Shown: one piece after another, positions 43,431 through 52,831 of the stretch
Numbering within the stretch: the stretch's first letter is position 1
How the letters are laid out: each line of letters starts with the position of its first letter
Assembly: GCA_002307295.1 (NCBI GenBank)
Contig: DBTY01000017.1
Span: 124,001 to 188,000, forward strand
Source: Ignavibacteriales bacterium UBA1304
Lineage (GTDB): Bacteria; Bacteroidota; Ignavibacteria; Ignavibacteriales; Ignavibacteriaceae
Reading direction: 5' to 3'
Length of the DNA stretch: 64,000 nt
The notes under the pieces: generated by a model
Seen by the model: the letters and a program-made list of their open reading frames with translations, nothing else
Told to the model about the DNA's origin: nothing
Database searches by the model: none
Translations under genes and position numbers: made by a program

Positions 43431-44906
43431 TTAATTATTCCTGATTCTTTTCATAAGCGCAAGTTCGTAAAGACGCATGTATTTTTTAGCGGAACTATTC
43501 CATGAAAAATCTTTTATCATTCCGTTATATTGAATTTTCGCCCATATCTTTTTATTATGGAACGCGTTTATCGCTTTCTGTATAGTTGAAATTAATTCGA
43601 ATGGATCCGGTTTATTAAACGAAAAACCATTGCCTGTTTCTTCTCCTTTAGCTTTGTATGCAGGCCAGTCCTGCACAGTATCGGCAAGTCCGCCTGTATT
43701 CCTTACAATTGGAACCGTTCCATATTTTAAGCTGTAAATCTGATTCAATCCGCATGGTTCATAATGCGAAGGCATAAGAAACATATCGGCTCCGGCTTCA
43801 ATTAGATGAGGCAAAACATTATTAAACCCAATATAATTAGCTATTTTATGCGGATATAACCGCGTAAGCTCTCTGAACATATTTTCATATTCCGGCTCGC
43901 CCCCGCCTACTATAACCCATTGAGCGTCAAGCGTTAAAAGCTGCGGAGCCGCTAATGCAAAAATATCAAACCCTTTTTGGGCTACTAACCGGGAGATCAT
44001 TCCTATTACTGGAGTTTCTTCATTAAAAGGGAGGTGCAGATTTTCAAGCAGATATTTCTTATTTTTTATTTTGCCCGAAAGACCGTTAAAGGAATAATGA
44101 AAAGGGATGTGCTTGTCAACTTCCGGGTTCCAGATCGTATAGTCTATTCCGTTAATAATTCCGTAAAGATCGTTTTTGCGGTAGTTGAGAATTCCTTCCA
44201 TTCCTGCGCCGTATTGGCTGCCCAGAATTTCTCTTGCATAAGTTTCGCTTACTGTGTTTATAACTTCGGCATAACTTAGTCCGGCTTTTAAAAAGCTGAT
44301 ATCGCCCCAGGTTTCAATTGGGCTGTTTGGATAAAACAGATCCCGGCGTATTTCAGCCTTGTCAACCGTTCTAGAAGAAAATCTGCCCTGATAGCCTACG
44401 TTATGTATAGTCATAGTAGTCGCGGTTCTGTCAAACAATTTATCCCAGGAATAATTGTCCTTTAGATAAAGCGGAATTAATCCGGTTTGCCAATCGTTAC
44501 AGCTTACTACATCGGGAGCCCATTTTAGTCTCTGTAGCGTTTCAATTACAGCTTTAGAAAATAAAATGAATCTTTCGTCTTCGTCATCGTCGTTTGTATA
44601 AAGAAGTTCGCGATGATAATATTTTGGGCAGTCGATAAAATATACCGCCACATTAGAATTGGGTAAAAAGCCTTTAAGCACATGAACTATATTTACAGAA
44701 CCGGCTACTCTGATTGGCATTTCGCCAATATCCCAGCAGTAGCTCAATTCATACAACGACTCGTCGATTGAGTAGTATTTGGGTATAAATAATTTAACTT
44801 CGTTTCCGAGTTCTGCAAGAGCTTTGGGTAAAGCTCCCGCAACGTCGGCAAGGCCGCCTGTTTTTACAAAAGGCACTGCTTCCGAAGCTACATAAGCAAT
44901 TTTCAT
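43431..44906 (-). CDS. glgA: Glycogen synthase GlgA
   Basis: GlgA elongates alpha-1,4-glucan chains from ADP-glucose. The 491-residue protein has the GT5 features: 'KTGGLADVAGALPKAL' (Lys15 onward, ADP-glucose binding), 'TIHNVGYQGRFS', 'NTVSETYAREI', 'GIDYTIWNPEVD' and 'PSHYEPCGLNQIYSLKYGTV'. No glgB or glgC lies beside it. It stands alone, and the 281-bp gap upstream (44907-45187) carries no other gene that I can support. Confidence 0.95.
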   Translation of the reverse strand: MKIAYVASEAVPFVKTGGLADVAGALPKALAELGNEVKLFIPKYYSIDESLYELSYCWDIGEMPIRVAGSVNIVHVLKGFLPNSNVAVYFIDCPKYYHRELLYTNDDDEDERFILFSKAVIETLQRLKWAPDVVSCNDWQTGLIPLYLKDNYSWDKLFDRTATTMTIHNVGYQGRFSSRTVDKAEIRRDLFYPNSPIETWGDISFLKAGLSYAEVINTVSETYAREILGSQYGAGMEGILNYRKNDLYGIINGIDYTIWNPEVDKHIPFHYSFNGLSGKIKNKKYLLENLHLPFNEETPVIGMISRLVAQKGFDIFALAAPQLLTLDAQWVIVGGGEPEYENMFRELTRLYPHKIANYIGFNNVLPHLIEAGADMFLMPSHYEPCGLNQIYSLKYGTVPIVRNTGGLADTVQDWPAYKAKGEETGNGFSFNKPDPFELISTIQKAINAFHNKKIWAKIQYNGMIKDFSWNSSAKKYMRLYELALMKRIRNN

Positions 44907-45187
44907 GTTTGTATAATGACTTTATTTTTGCGATTTTAATAATGTAAAAATAGCTAAAAAATATTTTAGTAACTTTAAAATAAATTAACGCTGGTTTATT
45001 TATATTGCAAGCTTTAAAACGAAAGCTTTGTTTTATGAAGCCTGCTAATCAACCTTCTCCTCTAATAATCCCGTTATCTACTGAAGCTTTGTAAGACAAA
45101 GTCGTTTTATGCATTTTTAATAATAGTATTGTTATTAAAACTAAATATTAACAACTTTAAAAGACTAATTTAAATTAATATACCCAA

Positions 45188-46108
45188 ATGAGTAAAAAAA
45201 TAGTAGTTACGGGAGCCGCAGGCCTTATAGGAAGCGCTCTTTGTCGGACTCTTGCAGAGCGAGGCGACGAAATAACTGTTTTTACGCGGAATCCTAATAC
45301 GGCAAAAAACAAATTGCCGTTTGCTAAGGAATTTGTTAAATGGGATACTTATAGCTCCGCCGATTACTCAGAATACATTGAAGGGAAAAACGCTGTAATA
45401 CACCTTGCCGGGGCTAGCGTGGCTGGTGAAAAATGGACGGAAGCTTATAAAAAAGAAATCCTTTCGAGCAGAATTATTTCCACAAACGCTTTGGTAAGCT
45501 CTATTGCTAAATGCAAAACTAAACCGGATGTTTTTGTTTGCGCTTCTGCAATTGGATATTACGGTTCAAGGAAAGATGAAGTTATTACCGAGGCGACCGC
45601 TGCTGGAGACGATTTTCTTGCCGGGGTTTGCAAAGAATGGGAACGGGCGGCATGCGAAGTTGAACCGCTTGGAGTTAGAAGAGTGAGCGTAAGGACAGGG
45701 ATAGCGCTCGATAAAAACGGCGGCGCGCTGGCAAAAATGTTAACGTCATTCCGTCTTTTTGCTGGAGGTCCTCTTGGTTCTGGCGGTCAATGGTTCCCAT
45801 GGATTCACTTGCGCGACCTGTGCAATATTTATATTTATGCTTTGGACGATAAATATTTGAACGAAGAAATAAACGCAGTTTCTCCCAACCCGGTTACTAT
45901 GAGGGAATTTGCTAATATCCTTGGGCGCGTAATGAGAAGGCCTTCAAAGTTTAAGGTTCCGGAGTTTGCGCTCCGTTTATTGTTAGGCGAAGGAGCCGAT
46001 GCGGTTCTGGCAAGTCAAAGAGCCATCCCGCAAAAATTAATAAACGCCGGGTTTAAATTTGAATTTACAAAGCTCGAAGAGGCTTTAAAAGACATTTTAA
46101 ATAAATAA
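45188..46108 (+). CDS. TIGR01777 family NAD-dependent epimerase/dehydratase-like protein
   Basis: The 306-residue protein has an NAD(P)-binding Rossmann start ('KIVVTGAAGLIGSALCRTLA'). The signature segments of this family follow: 'NAVIHLAGASVAGEKWT', 'CASAIGYYGSRKDEV' and 'GGQWFPWIHLRDLCNIYIYA'. The family is widely conserved (YfcH/SulA-like) but has no established substrate. It is preceded by a gap after glgA and followed by a dispersed palindromic element, then rpiB. Confidence 0.88.
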   Translation: MSKKIVVTGAAGLIGSALCRTLAERGDEITVFTRNPNTAKNKLPFAKEFVKWDTYSSADYSEYIEGKNAVIHLAGASVAGEKWTEAYKKEILSSRIISTNALVSSIAKCKTKPDVFVCASAIGYYGSRKDEVITEATAAGDDFLAGVCKEWERAACEVEPLGVRRVSVRTGIALDKNGGALAKMLTSFRLFAGGPLGSGGQWFPWIHLRDLCNIYIYALDDKYLNEEINAVSPNPVTMREFANILGRVMRRPSKFKVPEFALRLLLGEGADAVLASQRAIPQKLINAGFKFEFTKLEEALKDILNK

Positions 46109-46140
46109 TTGAGTTTGCGCAAAAATCTGCGTAACGCATT

Positions 46141-46212
46141 GTCATTCCCGTGAAAACGGGAATCCATTATTTGTACTTAGTAGAGATTCCCACTTTTTTT
46201 TGTGGGAATGAC
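46141..46212. repeat. Palindromic dispersed element, GTCAT...ATGAC ends (copy 3)
   Basis: A 72-bp unit running from GTCATTCCCG to GGGAATGAC. Two internal hairpins are visible, CCCGTgaaaACGGG and CCCACtttttttGTGGG, within the overall palindrome. It lies 32 bp after the epimerase gene and is the best preserved of the three copies in the window. Confidence 0.75.
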
Positions 46213-46280
46213 ATTGAGTTCGTGACGTTTTTTGCGTATAGCGAGTATATGATAATTAATAAAAAATAAAACGGATAAAA

Positions 46281-46727
46281 ATGAAAATAGTTATAGCGTC
46301 AGACCATGCAGGGTATGAAATGAAAAACGATTTAGTCAGATGGCTAAAGGAAAATTCATTTGAAGTTGAAGACTTAGGGAATAAAGAATATGATTCAAAG
46401 GACGACTACCCGGTATTTGCCGCCGCGGTGTCTACAAGAATATCAAACAAAACGGCAGATAAAGGCATTATACTTTGCGGTAGCGGAGTAGGAGCCTGTA
46501 TTGCAGCTAATAAATTTGTAGGGGTAAGAGCTTCAGTCTGCCACGATATTTATTCGGCTAAACAAGGCGTAGATCACGACGATATGAATGTGCTCTGTCT
46601 TGGCGCAAGAATTATTGGCATAGCGCTGGCAAAAGAGCTTGTTTCTGGCTTTGTTAATACGCAATTTAGCAATGAAGAAAGACATCTTAGACGCTTAGAG
46701 AAAGTTGCGGAATTTGAAAAACATTAA
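46281..46727 (+). CDS. rpiB: Ribose 5-phosphate isomerase B
   Basis: RpiB interconverts ribose 5-phosphate and ribulose 5-phosphate. The 148-residue protein matches the family in length and starts 'KIVIASDHAGYEMKNDL'. It has the phosphate-binding 'GIILCGSGVGACIAANK' with Cys66, and 'CHDIYSAKQGVDHDDMNVLC'. A glucose-6-phosphate isomerase gene follows after 27 bp, so the pair serves the pentose-phosphate and glycolytic sugar interconversions. Confidence 0.95.
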   Translation: MKIVIASDHAGYEMKNDLVRWLKENSFEVEDLGNKEYDSKDDYPVFAAAVSTRISNKTADKGIILCGSGVGACIAANKFVGVRASVCHDIYSAKQGVDHDDMNVLCLGARIIGIALAKELVSGFVNTQFSNEERHLRRLEKVAEFEKH

Positions 46728-46754
46728 TTTTTAAACAATATAATGGATTGAATA

Positions 46755-48434
46755 ATGAGTATACTAAACGCTGATAAATTCTATTTATCAAATGAAGTGA
46801 AGGATAAAGTTGAATTAAGACTAAAAAAATGGGACGATGAAAATATAGCAAAACGCATTTGGCAGCTGGATCCGACTGTATGGAAAGAAAATCCCGCCGA
46901 ACAAAAAGAATTAGCAGATAGACTTGGCTGGCTTGATCTGGCAATTTCTATGAAAAACAAAGCAAAAGAACTTGAAGCGTTTGCCGAAGAAATTAAAACG
47001 GAATTTGACGACGTTGTTCTGCTTGGAATGGGCGGAAGCAGTCTTGCGCCGGAAGTATTTTCTAAAACATTCGGTTCCAAAACCGGATATCCACGCCTTA
47101 CAATTTTAGACAGCACTCACCCTCTTTCCGTGCGGAGAATACTCGAAAGTTATAACCTGTCAAAAACTTTGTTTGTAGTCTCTAGCAAGTCCGGCGGCAC
47201 AATAGAGACCATGTCTTTCTTTTATACATTTTTTGACGCGGTAAAAGCGATCAATCAAAAACCAGGCAGTCAGTTTATTGCGTTAACCGATCCCGGTTCA
47301 GGGCTGGAAAAATTGGCTAAAGATAATGGTTTCAGAAAAATATTCAGCGCTCCTCCGCAGGTTGGGGGAAGATTTTCGGCGTTAACATATTTCGGCATGG
47401 TTCCGGCCGCTTTAATAGGCGTTGACGTTGCGGCTTTTCTTGCTCAGGCGGAAGCTATGACAGAGAGCAGCTCAAACCAAAGTAAGCCGTCCGAATCGCC
47501 CGCTTATTATCTTGGCGCATTGCTTGGCGAGCTGGCTTTAACGGGCGTTGATAAATTAACATTTTTTGCTTCTCCAAAGATAAGCTCTTTTCCCGCATGG
47601 GCTGAACAATTAGTTGCTGAAAGCACCGGAAAAGACGATAAAGGCATTTTACCTGTGGCCGATGAAGAATTTTTTGGAACTGAATATTACGGCAAGGACA
47701 GAGTAATCGTATACCTTAAATTAGAAGGGGACGATAACGGCAAAAACGACGCTTCGGTTAAACAACTGATTGACGCCGGGTTCCCGGTAATTGAAATATC
47801 TCTGAAGGATAAATATTCGTTAGCGCAAGAGTTTTACCGTTGGGAAGCCGCCACTGCTTTATGCGGAGTAGTTTTAAGCATAAATCCTTTCAATCAGCCA
47901 AACGTACAGCTTGCAAAATCGTTAGCGGGCGAAAGTCTTGCCGCTTATAAGGCGACTGGAAGTCTGCCTAAACAGGAGCCAGTTATTACGGAAGGAGGCG
48001 CTGAATTGTATTCCAAAACAGACGCAAAAAATATTAAAGACGCTTTGTCCAATTTTCTTGCGCAGGCTAAACCGGGCGATTATGCCGCAATTAACGGGTT
48101 TATTCCAATGACTGCCGAAAACGAAGAAGTTTTGCAGAAGCTTAGATCGGGAATAGTCAAAAAATATAAGATTGCCACTACTATCGGTTACGGACCAAGA
48201 TTTTTACACTCTACCGGACAGCTGCATAAAGGCGACGCTAATAAAGGTTTGTTTATTGTTATTTCGTCAGAACCGGGGAATGATCTTGAAGTTCCGGGAC
48301 AGGGATATTCTTTTGGAACGTTAATTAAAGCGCAGGTTCAGGGCGATTTGAACGCTCTTATTAACCGCAGCAGAAGAACGATTCACATCCATATTAAAGG
48401 CAATGTAGCGGAAGAATTAGCAAAGTTGATATAA
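46755..48434 (+). CDS. pgi: Glucose-6-phosphate isomerase (transaldolase-associated type)
   Basis: The 559-residue protein isomerises glucose 6-phosphate and fructose 6-phosphate. The sugar-isomerase motifs are present: 'VVLLGMGGSSLAPEVF' and SSKSGGT at 143-149, plus 'ALTYFGMVPAALIGVDV' and 'YGPRFLHSTGQLHKG'. This version resembles the C-terminal half of fused transaldolase/phosphoglucose isomerase proteins, although no transaldolase domain is attached here. It is the second gene after rpiB and ends just before a long hairpin. Confidence 0.9.
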   Translation: MSILNADKFYLSNEVKDKVELRLKKWDDENIAKRIWQLDPTVWKENPAEQKELADRLGWLDLAISMKNKAKELEAFAEEIKTEFDDVVLLGMGGSSLAPEVFSKTFGSKTGYPRLTILDSTHPLSVRRILESYNLSKTLFVVSSKSGGTIETMSFFYTFFDAVKAINQKPGSQFIALTDPGSGLEKLAKDNGFRKIFSAPPQVGGRFSALTYFGMVPAALIGVDVAAFLAQAEAMTESSSNQSKPSESPAYYLGALLGELALTGVDKLTFFASPKISSFPAWAEQLVAESTGKDDKGILPVADEEFFGTEYYGKDRVIVYLKLEGDDNGKNDASVKQLIDAGFPVIEISLKDKYSLAQEFYRWEAATALCGVVLSINPFNQPNVQLAKSLAGESLAAYKATGSLPKQEPVITEGGAELYSKTDAKNIKDALSNFLAQAKPGDYAAINGFIPMTAENEEVLQKLRSGIVKKYKIATTIGYGPRFLHSTGQLHKGDANKGLFIVISSEPGNDLEVPGQGYSFGTLIKAQVQGDLNALINRSRRTIHIHIKGNVAEELAKLI

Positions 48435-48475
48435 AAGCTTTGCTAAGTTTATTGTTCGAAAAAAATGCTATTGGC

Positions 48476-48531
48476 TTAACACACCCCTTTATGCCTTCGG
48501 CGGCGGAGGCGAATTAAAAGGGGTGTGTTAA
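48476..48531. terminator. Long perfect hairpin between convergent genes, candidate bidirectional terminator
   Basis: TTAACACACCCCTTT (48476-48490) pairs perfectly over 15 bp with AAAGGGGTGTGTTAA (48517-48531). The 26-nt loop contains an inner GCCT/AGGC stem. It lies 42 bp after pgi and 25 bp before the end of a minus-strand gene, so it could stop transcription from either side. It also has the look of a small mobile palindrome. Confidence 0.65.
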
Positions 48532-48555
48532 ACGTATATTTCCCAAGCCTAACCG

Positions 48556-49770
48556 TTACTTTAGCAAACTAAGTTTTTTAGTAGCGGTATAATCGCCAGC
48601 TTGTAAACGGTAAAAGTAAACCCCGCTTGAAAAACCGGAAGCGTTCCATTGACGCGAATATGTTCCGGCGGGCAGCTCTTCATTAACAAGCGTTGCAATC
48701 TCTCTTCCCAAAGCGTCAAATATTTTCAATTTAACAAAAGAGCTTTTCGAAATACTAAACGAAATACTCGTAGTCGGGTTAAACGGGTTGGGGTAGTTTT
48801 GTCTAAGCGCAAAATCTGCTGGCGTTACGCTTTTGTCTTTTTTTATTTCTGTGATCTCGCTAATTGAGCGTCGCCAAATTGTATTATTATTTGTAACCGC
48901 AAAAACATGAGAGTTGGAAACCGCAAGTTTTTGAATGGTAGTATCAGTAAATCCGCCATTTACTGAAATCCAATTTTGTCCATTATTTGTGGAAAGGAAA
49001 AACCCATTATTAGTTCCGGCGTATAAGTTAGAGCCGCTAACGGCAAGCGCATTAATGTGAGTGTTGGTCAAACCGTTAGAAGCAGAGTTCCATTTAACGC
49101 CTTTATTTGTAGAAAAATAAACGCCGTCGTTTGTGCCTGCAAATAAATTAGAACCGCTAACGGCAAGAGTATTAATAACCTCGTTTGATAATCCTTCGTC
49201 AACCAAATTCCAGCTTGCTCCATTATCAAGCGAAAGATACGGACCTGAATTAGTTCCAATTATATAAGTTGAGTCAATAACCGCAATATCATTAACGCTT
49301 GACCCAAAAGCAGAATTATTCCAATGCGCTCCATTGTCATAAGAGATATAAAGAATTAGATAGTTACCATACTGCGATCCTGAAGAGCCAAAAAGAATAC
49401 TTTTCCCATTAGTTGCAACGCAATAAAAATATACTAACCCTCCACTAGATGGGAAGCCGATATTTATCCAATTAATTCCATTATCAGAAGAAACAAATAA
49501 ACTGTTGAAAAAATTAGCCATATATATCTTTGTTCCGTAAAAGAAAATGTCCCAAGGCAAACATCTAATATTTAAGCAATTCCAACTTGTCCCGTTATCT
49601 GTTGACAGATAAATCCCTTCTCCTCCGATAAATAGGTTTGTGTCTTTTGCGGCAATGCATTTAATCTTGCCCAAGTCAGGATAGGTGACCAGAGCCCATT
49701 GCGCAGATAGTTGGCTGGCGAAAGTTATGATTAAAAAAAATAATACTAAAAAATATCGTATAAATTTCAT
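48556..49770 (-). CDS. Type IX secretion cargo with beta-propeller-like repeats
   Basis: The 404-residue protein has a signal peptide ('FLVLFFLIITFASQLSAQ'). About 280 residues of repeats follow, of the form 'TLAVSGSNLFAGTNDGVYFS' / 'ALAVSGSNLYAGTNNGFFLS', each of about 40 residues like blades of a BNR/Ycf48-type propeller. The C-terminal ~85 residues form a Por secretion sorting domain ('NYPNPFNPTTSISFSIS' to 'SGVYFYRLQAGDYTATKKLS'). It should be exported and anchored or released through the type IX secretion system. Function is unknown. It is the first of three such genes in a row. Confidence 0.88.
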   Translation of the reverse strand: MKFIRYFLVLFFLIITFASQLSAQWALVTYPDLGKIKCIAAKDTNLFIGGEGIYLSTDNGTSWNCLNIRCLPWDIFFYGTKIYMANFFNSLFVSSDNGINWINIGFPSSGGLVYFYCVATNGKSILFGSSGSQYGNYLILYISYDNGAHWNNSAFGSSVNDIAVIDSTYIIGTNSGPYLSLDNGASWNLVDEGLSNEVINTLAVSGSNLFAGTNDGVYFSTNKGVKWNSASNGLTNTHINALAVSGSNLYAGTNNGFFLSTNNGQNWISVNGGFTDTTIQKLAVSNSHVFAVTNNNTIWRRSISEITEIKKDKSVTPADFALRQNYPNPFNPTTSISFSISKSSFVKLKIFDALGREIATLVNEELPAGTYSRQWNASGFSSGVYFYRLQAGDYTATKKLSLLK

Positions 49771-49821
49771 TGTGTTCTCCCATGTTTAATAAACAAATAT
49801 TAAAAAAAACATTATGCCGGA

Positions 49822-51150
49822 TTATTTAACAAGGCACATTTTGTGTATCAACTCTGATTTATTAGATGTTAAGCGGTAAAAATAAACTCCGCTTGGCAGA
49901 TTCTTACCGTCAAATGTAACCGAATAATTACCAGGTAATTCTTCCTTGTTAACAAGCGTAGTTATCTCGGCTCCAAGCACATTATAAACCTTCAATGATA
50001 CAAAACCAGCTTTTCCAATTTTGTATTCGATTTTTGTAGTCGGGTTAAAAGGGTTTGGATAGTTCTGCAATAATGAAAAATCATTTACGCTGTTATCTGC
50101 CTTTTTTACGTCTACGGTTGAGCTTAATAACATTTCATAATCGGAGGAAGTTACTTTGTACCTCTTTTTAGTAGTTACTGCATAAACTATATCCGAGTTC
50201 GATTTTTTATAAATCCCAACTAAGGTATCAGGCAAAGAGTTAAACGTTGTAAAACTTGAGCCATTATTTGCTGAATAAAAAATACTTTTGCCGGTCGCAT
50301 AATATACGTCTGTTGGTTTACTTTTGTCTATAGAAACATAAATAGATTTATTTGATGCAACAATCCCTTTCCAGGTATACCCGTTATCTTCTGACATCAC
50401 AATATTATAAATTTTGTCCTTCATGGCAGTAGTGTAAATATGTTTTTTATCAGTTGAATAATAGAATTTTGTAAAGTAGTTGTTCCATGTAAAAATGGAA
50501 TCTACTGTGGTATAAGATAAAGTAGTGTCGTTTGCAGCAAGAAGCAGTTTGTTATTTTTAATGCCCAAAAGTAGAGAATCGTTATTTTTATTTAACGAAG
50601 CTAATGTAAACCCAGTTTCTAAATAATTCCAACTGTTTCCGCCGTCTAAACTTTTTAACATATAACTTTTAGATTTATCTGGGGACGAACCAAAGCCGCC
50701 GCTTGCGTATAAGAGCTGCGGATTTTGCTTTGAACTTTCTATGTTCAGACCTCCTCCTACGGAGTTAAAGACTGAGGAGTTATTCTTTAAAATAGAGCCA
50801 TAATTTATGTATCCGCCGCTTCCGCCGGACCATGAATCTTGGGTTGTGAAATAATTATCAGGTTGATCGTTAATAAATTCAATATCGTCTGTATAAGCAT
50901 AGACTTTAGTATTGCCGCCAGAAGAATAGTTCCAATCTTGACTAAATAACTCCTCCTTCCAGGTTGAGACATCGTAACGGTAAATATAATAAGAGGTGCT
51001 ATATTCATTGGGGGAGTGTACAGTATTTGTTCTATAGAAAAGATAAGTCGTAGAAGAATCTTCCGCCGCTGCAAATAGTTGCGTATAAATTTGCGCAAAA
51101 GAAGAAGAAATAATAAATAAAGAAATAATTATAGTAAGAAGCGCTTTCAT
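49822..51150 (-). CDS. Type IX secretion cargo, paralogue A
   Basis: The 442-residue protein starts with a signal peptide ('ALLTIIISLFIISSSFAQ') and ends in a Por sorting domain ('NYPNPFNPTTKIEYKIG' onward). It closely resembles the next gene upstream (51209-52546), sharing segments such as 'KKHIYTTAMK' and 'YNIVMSEDNGYTWKGIVA'. Its last residues differ: 'SNKSELIHKMCLVK' replaces the usual ATKKLSLLK. The central part contains 'SEDNGYTWKG'-type Asp-box segments of a BNR/sialidase-like propeller. The function is unknown. Confidence 0.87.
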   Translation of the reverse strand: MKALLTIIISLFIISSSFAQIYTQLFAAAEDSSTTYLFYRTNTVHSPNEYSTSYYIYRYDVSTWKEELFSQDWNYSSGGNTKVYAYTDDIEFINDQPDNYFTTQDSWSGGSGGYINYGSILKNNSSVFNSVGGGLNIESSKQNPQLLYASGGFGSSPDKSKSYMLKSLDGGNSWNYLETGFTLASLNKNNDSLLLGIKNNKLLLAANDTTLSYTTVDSIFTWNNYFTKFYYSTDKKHIYTTAMKDKIYNIVMSEDNGYTWKGIVASNKSIYVSIDKSKPTDVYYATGKSIFYSANNGSSFTTFNSLPDTLVGIYKKSNSDIVYAVTTKKRYKVTSSDYEMLLSSTVDVKKADNSVNDFSLLQNYPNPFNPTTKIEYKIGKAGFVSLKVYNVLGAEITTLVNKEELPGNYSVTFDGKNLPSGVYFYRLTSNKSELIHKMCLVK

Positions 51151-51208
51151 TGTTTTGTCTCCGCCTGTTTATATATTTTTAATTTTTGTAAACATATTTA
51201 TTAGATAA

Positions 51209-52546
51209 CTATTTTAACAAACTAAGCTTTTTAGTAGCAGTATGATTTCCAGTCTGTAACCGATAAAAGTAAACTCCGCTTGGCAGATTTTTACCGTCAA
51301 ATGTGACAGAATAACTGCCGGGAAGTTTTTCCTGATTAACAAGAGTTGCTATTTCGGCTCCAAGCATATCATAAACTTTCAATGATACAAAACCAGCTTT
51401 TTCAATTTTGTATTCAATTCTCGTAGTCGGGTTAAACGGGTTGGGGTAGTTTTGTAATAATGAAAAACTACTTACGTTGTGATCTTCTTTTTTTACGTCT
51501 ACAGGCGAATTAAATAGCGCTTCATAACCGGCGTTAGTTACTTTATAAATTACAGTAGTAGTTATAACGTATAATATGTTAGAATTTTGCGCCATATAAA
51601 TACCGGCAATACTGTTGGGTAAAGATTTAAATAATGTAAAGCTATTCCCAAAATCGGAAGAATGATAAATGTTTTTACCTACTGCATAGTATAAATCAGC
51701 TGGTTTATTTTTATCTATCGTCAGGTAAATAGAACTGTCTTTGGCGACAATTCCTTTCCAGGAATATCCGTTATCTTCTGACATTACAATATTATAACTT
51801 TTACCCTTCATGGCGGTAGTATAAATGTGCTTCTTATCTGCAGAATAATAGAATTTTGTTAAATTGTTATCCCATGTAAAAATTGAATCAACGGTTATGT
51901 AAGATAATGCAGTATCGCACTTAGCAAGAAGGAGTTTGTTATTGTCCATACCAAAAAGAAGAGTGTCGTTGTTTTTGTTTAACGAGATTAAAATAAAGTC
52001 GGTTACTATATATTCCCAATTATCTCCTCCGTTAACGCTTTTCAATAAGTATTTTTTAGATTTATCAGGAGCTGTGCTAAAATAACCGTCTTGTGGACTT
52101 ACATATAAAAGCTGCGGATTTTGTATAGAATTTTCGATGTTCGGGTATAAAGCGACAGTATTAAAAATAACGTTACTATTCTTAAAGATAGAGCAGTTCA
52201 TTACCCATCCGCCGCCGCCGCCTAACCAGTGATTGCTAGTCATAAAATAATTACTGGGTTGATTGGAAATAAATTCAATATCGGAAGTATAAGTGCCAGA
52301 TTTAGTATTTCCGCCAGACCAATAATTATAATCACTCAAGAATAAATTGGATTTTAGAGTTGTTGTATTGTAACAATAAACGGGGTATGCATTTGCTCTA
52401 CAAAAAAGATAAGTAGCAGTGGAATCTTCCACGGCTCCAAAAAGCTGAGTAAAATTCATCTGACTATTAACCTGTTGAGGAGCGTTCTGCGCAAAGGAAG
52501 CCGAGGAAATGAGTAAAGATATAATTATAGAAAGAAATGTTTTCAT
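51209..52546 (-). CDS. Type IX secretion cargo, paralogue B
   Basis: The 445-residue protein has a signal peptide ('TFLSIIISLLISSASFAQ'), a central Asp-box/BNR-like region ('SVNGGDNWEYIVTD', 'SEDNGYSWKGIVA') and a canonical sorting tail ('SGVYFYRLQTGNHTATKKLS'). It is a clear paralogue of 49822-51150, 58 bp downstream on the same strand. It is probably the first gene of the three and has a 285-bp region upstream shared with the suf operon promoter. Function unknown. Confidence 0.88.
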   Translation of the reverse strand: MKTFLSIIISLLISSASFAQNAPQQVNSQMNFTQLFGAVEDSTATYLFCRANAYPVYCYNTTTLKSNLFLSDYNYWSGGNTKSGTYTSDIEFISNQPSNYFMTSNHWLGGGGGWVMNCSIFKNSNVIFNTVALYPNIENSIQNPQLLYVSPQDGYFSTAPDKSKKYLLKSVNGGDNWEYIVTDFILISLNKNNDTLLFGMDNNKLLLAKCDTALSYITVDSIFTWDNNLTKFYYSADKKHIYTTAMKGKSYNIVMSEDNGYSWKGIVAKDSSIYLTIDKNKPADLYYAVGKNIYHSSDFGNSFTLFKSLPNSIAGIYMAQNSNILYVITTTVIYKVTNAGYEALFNSPVDVKKEDHNVSSFSLLQNYPNPFNPTTRIEYKIEKAGFVSLKVYDMLGAEIATLVNQEKLPGSYSVTFDGKNLPSGVYFYRLQTGNHTATKKLSLLK

Positions 52547-52765
52547 TGTTTGGTCTCCGCCTGTTTATTTTGAAAGAAAATTATAAATAATTTTCCATAA
52601 AGTAAAAAAAAAGAACAGCATAAGCAACTGACAATTCAGCGCTATACAAAAGGGTAAAATTTGATATTAGCCCAAATTATGTTTCGCTTAAGGTTTAATA
52701 TACATTTATTAAATCAGTAGAGTAAAGATTGTGCAAAAAAGTACTTCTTTTGTGGAACTTTAATC

Positions 52766-52791
52766 TTGACTTTTTTGTATAGATAGTATAC
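52766..52791 (+). promoter_or_regulatory. Candidate suf operon promoter with GTATA-N5-TATAC operator
   Basis: A -35-like TTGACT (52766-52771) precedes the inverted repeat GTATAgatagTATAC (52777-52791), about 40 bp before sufB. The -10 cannot be assigned with confidence. The repeat is a candidate binding site for the Rrf2-type regulator encoded at the end of the operon. The rest of the 285-bp gap (52547-52831) shows nothing else. Confidence 0.4.
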
Positions 52792-52831
52792 GTTGGATAC
52801 GCAAAATATTTTTACTTTGGAGAACGATTAT

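Noticed and set aside
45035..45094. 19-codon frame in the glgA-epimerase gap
   Set aside because: It is short, has no ribosome-binding site and its product matches nothing I recognise.
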